Positions 35,266-39,966 of a stretch of 39,966 bases of DNA are shown here, piece by piece (the first letter of the stretch is position 1; each line of letters begins with the position of its first letter). The notes beneath the pieces were generated by a model, which was given only the letters and a program-made list of their open reading frames with translations, made no database searches and was not told the DNA's origin. Source of the DNA: a virus; the IMG/VR virus record IMGVR_UViG_3300028800_000186, positions 1 to 39,966 of that record, one strand, 5' to 3'. Made by a program: the position numbers and the translations under genes.

Positions 35266-36491
35266 CCAAGCAAAAGTCGTTATTTGGCGGTGAGATGGGC
35301 GGTGCCGGCACTCTTGTTAGCAACTACGGCATCCCGCCCTTCTCGGTGCTTGAGGCGCGGTCGGGGCAGTGGCAATCGCGCAAGCGAGAATGGCTGGCCC
35401 TTGGGATCAAGAGCGAGCTTGGCCGAGGTGTCGCTGTGGATGACGACCAACGACCGCGCGGCAAACACCTTGCGCCGGGCGTCGGAGGGCAGGGGTCAAC
35501 TTCGGCATGGGTGGGCGGCAAGGGCAGCGTTCGGCCAAGCAAGGCGGCCCGCCAGACCACCCCGGCTCGCGGCAATCTTGGCGAGGATGCCGGCTTGGCC
35601 TACGGTGTTCAGAAAGGCCGCAAGGCGAACGCCATCCCTGGCGGCAGCCTGTGGCCCACGCGCGATCCTAAGACCGGCAAGATCGTGCGCAGCGACAGCA
35701 AGGGCCGCGCAATCACCACGATGGACCAGGGCGTGACATTCGGCGAGATCCCGAACTATGACGGCGCGGAGCGCACGATTACCGGCACCTCGATCTTTGA
35801 CCCGGTGCTCTGCGAAATGGTCTATCGCTGGTTCTGCCCTCAGGGTGGCTTCATCCTCGATCCCTTTGCCGGCGGCTCTGTCCGCGGCATTGTGGCGAGC
35901 AAGATGGGCCGCTACTACACCGGCATCGATCTCAGCGAACAGCAGGTCGAGGCCAATCGCGTCCAGGGCGCCGAGATATGCACGGCCGGCGAGGAGATCG
36001 AGCCGATGCCGGAATGGATCGTCGGCGACTCGCGCAACATCGACAAGATCACCAAAGACTATGGCGAGGCCGACCTGGTGTTCTCGTGCCCGCCCTACGG
36101 CGACCTTGAGGTATACAGCGATGATCCGAATGACCTGTCGCGGCTGTCGTGGGAAAAGTTCATGACGGATTATGCGCTCATCATCCGTCGGGCAGTCTCG
36201 CGCCTCAAGATGAACCGCTTCGCTTGCTTCGTTGTCGGCGACTTCCGCGATACGAAGACCGGCATCTATCGCAACTTCCCGGGCTACACGGTAGCGGCGT
36301 TTCAGGAGGCCGGCGCCGGCCTCTACAACGAAGCCATTCTGGTGACGGCTATCGGGTCGTTGCCGGTGCGCATTCACAAGATGTTCCAGGGCAGTCGTAA
36401 GTTGGGCAAGACGCACCAGCAGGTGTATGTCTTCGTCAAGGGCGATCCGGTCGAGGCTGCCAAAGCAATCGAGGATAGCGCGCATGGCTGA
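35262..36491 (+). CDS. DNA methyltransferase (N4-cytosine/N6-adenine type)
   Basis: 409 aa. The SAM-binding motif is GGFILDPFAGGSVRGIVASKMG followed by YYTGIDLSEQQVEANR; the catalytic motif IV is LVFSCPPYGDLE (S-C-P-P-Y). The S/D-P-P-Y motif marks amino-methyltransferases. Order (SAM motif then, about 75 aa later, SCPPY) is unusual for the class beta/gamma and should be checked. The N-terminal 170 residues (Gly/Arg-rich, KHLAPGVGGQGSTSAW) have no recognised domain, perhaps target recognition. It may protect phage DNA from host restriction. Confidence 0.82.
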   Translation: MTKQKSLFGGEMGGAGTLVSNYGIPPFSVLEARSGQWQSRKREWLALGIKSELGRGVAVDDDQRPRGKHLAPGVGGQGSTSAWVGGKGSVRPSKAARQTTPARGNLGEDAGLAYGVQKGRKANAIPGGSLWPTRDPKTGKIVRSDSKGRAITTMDQGVTFGEIPNYDGAERTITGTSIFDPVLCEMVYRWFCPQGGFILDPFAGGSVRGIVASKMGRYYTGIDLSEQQVEANRVQGAEICTAGEEIEPMPEWIVGDSRNIDKITKDYGEADLVFSCPPYGDLEVYSDDPNDLSRLSWEKFMTDYALIIRRAVSRLKMNRFACFVVGDFRDTKTGIYRNFPGYTVAAFQEAGAGLYNEAILVTAIGSLPVRIHKMFQGSRKLGKTHQQVYVFVKGDPVEAAKAIEDSAHG

Positions 36492-36540
36492 GCCTATTGT
36501 TCGGACCAGGTTCGATCAGACCACGGAGACGTATCCATGA
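36484..36540 (+). CDS. Tiny 18-codon open frame
   Basis: MAEPIVRTRFDQTTETYP, overlapping the methyltransferase stop and the next start (ATGA). Only the coupling pattern supports it; it may be untranslated. Confidence 0.25.
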   Translation: MAEPIVRTRFDQTTETYP

Positions 36541-36725
36541 GCGACCCCGTTTGGGCTTGGAGTCGAGAAACCATCAATTCAAGGCTGTTGCTCTGTGCAA
36601 TTGGGCTACATCGCTGGAGCCTCTATTGCCGAGGGCGCAACGCGGAGCGCGATACCCAGCGCGAATGTTTCACCTGTGGTCAGATCCAGACCCGAGATAC
36701 GGAAGGATCTCCATGGACCGGATGA
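36537..36725 (+). CDS. Small zinc-finger-like protein
   Basis: 62 aa with CAIGLHRWSLYC and RECFTCGQ: C...H...C...C-x2-C, a typical small phage zinc-ribbon. GGAGACG precedes the ATG. Function unknown. Confidence 0.6.
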   Translation: MSDPVWAWSRETINSRLLLCAIGLHRWSLYCRGRNAERDTQRECFTCGQIQTRDTEGSPWTG

Positions 36726-36772
36726 GCAGGCTTTACGAAAAAAGTATTCTAATGAGGGCGGGTGATCTATGA
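36713..36772 (+). CDS. Tiny 19-codon open frame
   Basis: MDRMSRLYEKSILMRAGDL, with GAAGGA 5 nt upstream and ATGA overlap to the next gene. Small but well placed; it may serve translational coupling. Confidence 0.35.
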   Translation: MDRMSRLYEKSILMRAGDL

Positions 36773-37944
36773 GCAATCCAAGCTGGGCTTGCGGCTATCC
36801 CGTCGAGTACCTCAAGCAATGGGCGGACTTGTTTCGGGATGAGCACAAGCCGTTGGTCTTTGGCGCCTTCGGCCTCGTCAAGGAGCGCGACATCGCGCCG
36901 GCTTTGCGGCGACGAGAGGTTGTCAGCCATTGGAGCGCCCAAGAGGCCGACCCCTCGCGGCACCTGCTGGGTGCTGCGATTTGGCACAAGCTGAAGTCGG
37001 CCAGCGCGCATAGCGATTTTCGCGGCCGGCCGATTAGGGTGCCGGCTGGTGCGATTGTGGTCAGCGCCTTTGCGGCTCGTGGCTATTCAGCGGGGCAAAG
37101 CCTCATCCGGCAGCTGCGCAATCTCGCCAAAGACTCGCCCATCATGATCGAGATTTTCGAGGAAGACCTGATCGCCAAGTCAACTGTGCTGACGATGGGC
37201 TTTGACTATATCGGCACCAAGGTCATGGCCGGTAGCGAGATCAAAGGTCTCTACGCCAATGCCCCGCTCGGCGCGGAGCCCATTGCGCATGAGGACCTGC
37301 CTTCGATTGCCGTCCTTCAAGATCCGTTCCTCGGCGACCAGGCCTTGCGCGACATCCGGCTGGAGCTGGAGGCGTGGGGCGATCATTACGCCAACCATTA
37401 TTCGAGCTACAACAAAGGCAAGTCGTGGTCGGCCCTGGCGCTCCGCGGGTTCAAGCCTGACGATCCGCTGTTCATCATCGACCCGGCTGAAATGAGTAAA
37501 GCGTGGAAGATTGAGCACGCCGAGTACGATTTTCACCTGGACTGGACTACGGCCATCGACGGCTTTCCACGCACGTTGGAAGTACTGCACAGCCAGCACT
37601 GGGCCATGCGCCGGGTACGGTTCATGCGCCTTGGTTCCGGCGGTGCCTTGACTCGGCACGCGGATATCACCGATCGTCTCGCCGGCACCGCTGATGGGCA
37701 CAATGTGCGGTTCCACATTCCCATTGTGACGAACCAGGAGGTGCGGTTCTCAAGCTGGGATCACCGCGGCCATCGTCTCAACATGTACATGCCTGAGGGC
37801 TCGTTGTGCTATCTCGATACGCGCCGGCCGCATGCGTGCAGCAACGAGGGCGAGGGCCGTATCCATCTTGTGGTGGATGCCCTCTCGGATGAGTACATCC
37901 GTACGGGTCTCTCCGAGGTCGTTATGGGAAAGGACACGCTGTGA
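36769..37944 (+). CDS. GNAT-like plus aspartyl/asparaginyl beta-hydroxylase-like fusion protein
   Basis: 391 aa. Residues about 20-165 look like a GNAT acyltransferase (GAIVVSAFAARGYSAGQSLIRQL as the acyl-CoA loop region, ending LTMGFDYIGTKV). The C-terminal half (about 245-380) has FMRLGSGGALTRHADI ... NVRFHIPIVTNQEVRFSSWD ... GSLCYLDTRRPHACSNEGEGRIHLVVD, matching the H-x-D...H and R pattern of the AspH family of Fe(II)/2-oxoglutarate oxygenases. Partners downstream include a PLP-like enzyme. The substrate (protein, nucleotide or DNA base) is not evident; a role in DNA-base modification is one idea. Confidence 0.7.
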   Translation: MSNPSWACGYPVEYLKQWADLFRDEHKPLVFGAFGLVKERDIAPALRRREVVSHWSAQEADPSRHLLGAAIWHKLKSASAHSDFRGRPIRVPAGAIVVSAFAARGYSAGQSLIRQLRNLAKDSPIMIEIFEEDLIAKSTVLTMGFDYIGTKVMAGSEIKGLYANAPLGAEPIAHEDLPSIAVLQDPFLGDQALRDIRLELEAWGDHYANHYSSYNKGKSWSALALRGFKPDDPLFIIDPAEMSKAWKIEHAEYDFHLDWTTAIDGFPRTLEVLHSQHWAMRRVRFMRLGSGGALTRHADITDRLAGTADGHNVRFHIPIVTNQEVRFSSWDHRGHRLNMYMPEGSLCYLDTRRPHACSNEGEGRIHLVVDALSDEYIRTGLSEVVMGKDTL

Positions 37945-38705
37945 AACAGGCGCCATTCGTCATCGAAGAGCATGAGGGTGTCATCGTCGTTCGCGACGAC
38001 CTCGTCCCTGGCGGCACCAAGTCGCGTTTTCTGCCCTATCTGATCAAGGACGCGGATGAGATCGTGTTCGGCGGCCCGTTCTGCGGGGGCGCCCCGCTCG
38101 CCCTCTCGGTGCTTGGCAAGCAGACCGGGCAAAAAGTCACGATCTTCTATGCCAAGCGCCAGGAATGGCATCCGCGCCAGAAACAGGTCAAAGCGAACGG
38201 CGCCAAGATCGTCGAGGTGGCGCCCGGCTATATGACCGTGGTCCAGAAGCGGGCGCGCGACTACGCGGCAAAGAAAGGGGTGCTGTTCCTGCCCCTGGGC
38301 TTCGATGTGCCGGCGGCCTCGGACCCTTTCATTGCCGCGATGTCTCGGGCGCGCAAGCAGATCGCCGCCAAGTGGGGCGAGCCGACGAGGCTCTGGTGCG
38401 CCACAGGGTCCGGCATGCTGGCGCGGTGTCTCGGCCATGCCTTCCCGGATAGCCGGGTCCGCGGCATCGCGGTAGGCTTGGCATCTCGTCACGGATATCA
38501 AGAGTTTCCCGGCAACGTCAGCTTGACGCAGTCGCCTTACCGGTTCGAGAAGGAGTGCAACTTCAAGCCGCCGTTTTCATGCGATCCGAATTACGACGCC
38601 AAGGCGTGGGAGGAATGCCAAGCCGAGCGTGCCGCCGCTGGCGGCCAGACCAGGCACAAAGTCGAAGTCTTCTGGAACGTCATGGGGGCCGCCAAGGAAG
38701 GGTGA
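37941..38705 (+). CDS. PLP-dependent enzyme-like protein (fold type II)
   Basis: 254 aa. VIVVRDDLVPGGTKSRFLPYLI resembles the 'RDD...GG-N/T-K-x-R' lysine region of ACC deaminase / D-cysteine desulfhydrase, and LWCATGSGMLARCLGHAF resembles a glycine-rich phosphate-binding loop. It is short (about 330 aa is usual for the family) so it may be a reduced or diverged member. Its gene overlaps the hydroxylase fusion by 4 nt, so the two products probably act together. Confidence 0.6.
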   Translation: MKQAPFVIEEHEGVIVVRDDLVPGGTKSRFLPYLIKDADEIVFGGPFCGGAPLALSVLGKQTGQKVTIFYAKRQEWHPRQKQVKANGAKIVEVAPGYMTVVQKRARDYAAKKGVLFLPLGFDVPAASDPFIAAMSRARKQIAAKWGEPTRLWCATGSGMLARCLGHAFPDSRVRGIAVGLASRHGYQEFPGNVSLTQSPYRFEKECNFKPPFSCDPNYDAKAWEECQAERAAAGGQTRHKVEVFWNVMGAAKEG

Positions 38706-38806
38706 TGTGCTGGGTACGATTGAGACAGCGGCTTGCGCGGGTCTTGCGCGGTTACCCGAATTACAGTAGGGTGCTTGTCCTGCGCCGTAGCCGTCGTCGG
38801 AAATAG
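38705..38806 (+). CDS. 33-aa Arg-rich peptide
   Basis: MCWVRLRQRLARVLRGYPNY then RVLVLRRSRRRK; about 12 arginines. It starts at TGATG overlapping the preceding stop. Unknown role. Confidence 0.4.
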   Translation: MCWVRLRQRLARVLRGYPNYSRVLVLRRSRRRK

Positions 38807-38828
38807 GCCCTTTGAAGGGATTTTAGCG

Positions 38829-39122
38829 ATGGCTCAGCAAATCCAAGCCCAAGCTCTAGGTCAGCCCGACTATCCTCGGCTTGCCTATCGTTACGAAGCG
38901 CACCACACGCGCTTCGTGCGTTATGTCAATCAGCATGGGAAGACTTGCCAGGAATGCGGCGGTCGAGGTGGCGAGGTAGAGCCGGTAACGGATGAGGGGC
39001 AAGGCCCTTGGCTTACTTGCGGCTGGTGCGAAGGCACGGGAAAGACTACGCGCTGGCTGCGCGGCCTTTGGCTGCGCTGGCGCCGGCAACATCGGCGCCG
39101 CCAGCTATGGCGGAGGAGTTGA
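38829..39122 (+). CDS. DnaJ-type zinc-finger-like protein
   Basis: 97 aa from MAQQIQAQALGQPDYPRLAY (GAAGGG upstream). CQECGGRGGEV ... WLTCGWCEGTGKTTRW repeats the CxxCxGxG pattern of a DnaJ-type zinc-binding unit, followed by a very basic Trp/Arg C-terminus (RWLRGLWLRWRRQHRRRQLW). Likely binds protein or nucleic acid. Confidence 0.65.
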   Translation: MAQQIQAQALGQPDYPRLAYRYEAHHTRFVRYVNQHGKTCQECGGRGGEVEPVTDEGQGPWLTCGWCEGTGKTTRWLRGLWLRWRRQHRRRQLWRRS

Positions 39123-39126
39123 GCCT

Positions 39127-39255
39127 GTGAAGTCGGTTTGGCTGGTGCTTGCCGCATGCCTGCTGCTGAGCGGGTGCGGTACGATCCTTTATTGCGGCCC
39201 TGGCGCCGGCAACGCGGCTGCGCGGGATATGATCCACGGTTTCTGTTCGGGGTGA
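39127..39255 (+). CDS. Small lipoprotein
   Basis: 42 aa from GTG. VKSVWLVLAACLLLSGCGTI is a classic lipoprotein signal peptide with lipobox LLSGC. The mature part is short (CGTILYCGPGAGNAAARDMI). The window shows no adjacent lysis gene, so the role is open (superinfection-related or Rz1-like are possible). Confidence 0.65.
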   Translation: MKSVWLVLAACLLLSGCGTILYCGPGAGNAAARDMIHGFCSG

Positions 39256-39262
39256 TCAAGCC

Positions 39263-39526
39263 ATGTCGATCGACAAATACGACTCCGTCCCGCCTTGGGA
39301 TGAGAACAACGAAAGGATGAGGCCGCAATGGTTGCCGGCTGATAGTTGGTGGATAGCGCCGACGCGTCGCTATTCCGGCCCGAGCAAGCGGCTCCCTGGC
39401 CTGACGATCAAGCTGGCACCAGCGCCGGTGCCGATCGTAGCTCCTGTGGTCGATCCTTACGGCCCCGAAAGCGAGGGCAATCCGAACGACCCCATCTTGG
39501 GTGCTGGCTGCGGCGTTGACGATTGA
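39263..39526 (+). CDS. Hypothetical protein
   Basis: 87 aa, MSIDKYDSVPPWDENNERMR... with a Pro-rich, possibly disordered middle (LAPAPVPIVAPVVDPYGPESEG). Not recognised. Confidence 0.5.
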   Translation: MSIDKYDSVPPWDENNERMRPQWLPADSWWIAPTRRYSGPSKRLPGLTIKLAPAPVPIVAPVVDPYGPESEGNPNDPILGAGCGVDD

Positions 39527-39539
39527 AGGGGAGTGAACA

Positions 39540-39629
39540 GTGCCCGCTGAGCAAGCTGCCATGATTGCAGTAGGCCTTGCTGTCATTCTGGTTGCCAGAT
39601 TGATCGCCCAGCTGATGGGCCTGCTCTAG
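39540..39629 (+). CDS. 29-aa membrane peptide
   Basis: VPAEQAAMIAVGLAVILVAR then LIAQLMGLL: one transmembrane helix. GTG start after AAGGGGAG. Small but supported by the ribosome site. Confidence 0.45.
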   Translation: MPAEQAAMIAVGLAVILVARLIAQLMGLL

Positions 39630-39678
39630 GTCTACGACTTGACGGAGGCCGGCAAGATAGCCTTGGAACGCACCACGC

Positions 39679-39888
39679 ATGCGCGAGCAGCCCGGCTATG
39701 ATGAGCCCATGATATGGGCAGGCTTGCGTCTGGACACGTCCCAGGCCCACACATGGGCCTTCTATTACTATTTGCTGCGACAGGGCGACAAGGTAACCAT
39801 TCTGCGGCGTAGCCGCACTTCCATGGATATAGAGGTGCGTCGCCGCTTATCGCCTAAGCCGAAGCCAAGGCAAATGGTGCTGATCTAA
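39679..39888 (+). CDS. Hypothetical protein
   Basis: 69 aa (MREQPGYDEPMIWAGLRLDT...) with a beta-rich body and a basic C-terminus (RRRLSPKPKPRQ). The start is unclear; MIWAGLRL at 39709 with GATGAG upstream is equally possible. Confidence 0.5.
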   Translation: MREQPGYDEPMIWAGLRLDTSQAHTWAFYYYLLRQGDKVTILRRSRTSMDIEVRRRLSPKPKPRQMVLI

Positions 39889-39932
39889 ATAAAAAGTAAC
39901 AGATAGAAAGGCAGACAAGGGTTACCACTGAC

Positions 39933-39966
39933 ATGAAGGCCAGCGGTATAAAGGAATTGCGCAAGG
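39933..39966 (+). CDS. Start of a gene cut by the right edge
   Basis: ATG followed by KASGIKELRK and open to the end of the window, after an AT-rich stretch (39889-39932). Only 11 codons are visible and the ribosome site is weak. Confidence 0.3.
   Translation, partial: MKASGIKELRK

Noticed and set aside
39640-39702. TTG-initiated 20-codon frame after the 29-aa membrane peptide
   Set aside because: No ribosome site before it and no distinctive sequence; the overlap with the next ATG is not enough.
1-39966. tRNA genes, integrase, transposon ends or lysogeny genes
   Set aside because: None was seen by eye; no cloverleaf-like sequence or recombinase motifs were recognised, though a tRNA scan was not possible.

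Overview
This window reads as the replication, recombination and early/middle gene region of a tailed double-stranded DNA phage (Caudoviricetes) with a GC-rich genome, so a GC-rich host, probably a proteobacterium, is likely. The basis is a complete phage-type replisome (DnaB-like helicase, DnaG-like primase, family A polymerase, sliding clamp, AAA+ clamp loader, gp32-like ssDNA-binding protein, RecA/UvsX-like recombinase, SbcC/SbcD pair, UvsW-like helicase) packed with dozens of tiny overlapping genes. There are no ribosomal, metabolic, integrase, tRNA, terminase, capsid or tail genes. Both ends are cut inside genes. The host cannot be named from this sequence.

Layout. Almost everything from 1 to 29.0 kb is transcribed leftward (minus strand). 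The exception is a two-gene plus-strand island at 9.67-11.78 kb. Everything from 30.0 kb to the right end is transcribed rightward. The roughly 1 kb gap between the divergent halves (29.01-30.04 kb) is non-coding, full of perfect inverted repeats, and carries a near-identical promoter-like motif facing each way; it is the best candidate for an origin or control region. Leftward from there come helicase, a small gene, primase, a sigma-70-like factor, a basic DNA-binding-like protein, the sliding clamp, a polymerase fused to a uracil-DNA-glycosylase-like domain, and a small conserved phage protein. Then follows 650 nt of structured non-coding DNA. From 20.15 to 11.87 kb there is a string of small genes. 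Further left are a helicase (opposite strand), a PD-(D/E)XK-like nuclease, SbcD, SbcC, an HNH protein, a DUF1643 protein and membrane or hypothetical proteins. The right half carries the clamp loader, an SSB with long Pro/Ala/Arg tails, the RecA-like recombinase, a DNA methyltransferase, a GNAT + aspartyl-hydroxylase-like fusion, a PLP-enzyme-like protein, and small zinc-finger, lipoprotein and membrane proteins.

Most unusual content. Between 14.06 and 20.25 kb nearly every intergenic gap holds a structured RNA element on the transcribed (minus) strand, placed between the stop codon of one gene and the Shine-Dalgarno of the next. Four match the type II hammerhead ribozyme fold: GAAA box, helix III, UH cleavage site, helix I, CUGAUGA box and a GCC/GGC helix II. 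They have variable but complementary helices and a conserved loop-to-tail pseudoknot. Seven others form a second family (B): a two-helix RNA with an invariant UGA/GAUU internal loop, an invariant A-C mismatch and compensatory changes in both helices. Two more form a third family (C). A truncated hammerhead is also present. I infer a polycistronic transcript cut or insulated at each gene junction by ribozymes and ribozyme-like hairpins. I know of no description of such an array with two companion families, but cleavage itself has to be shown experimentally.
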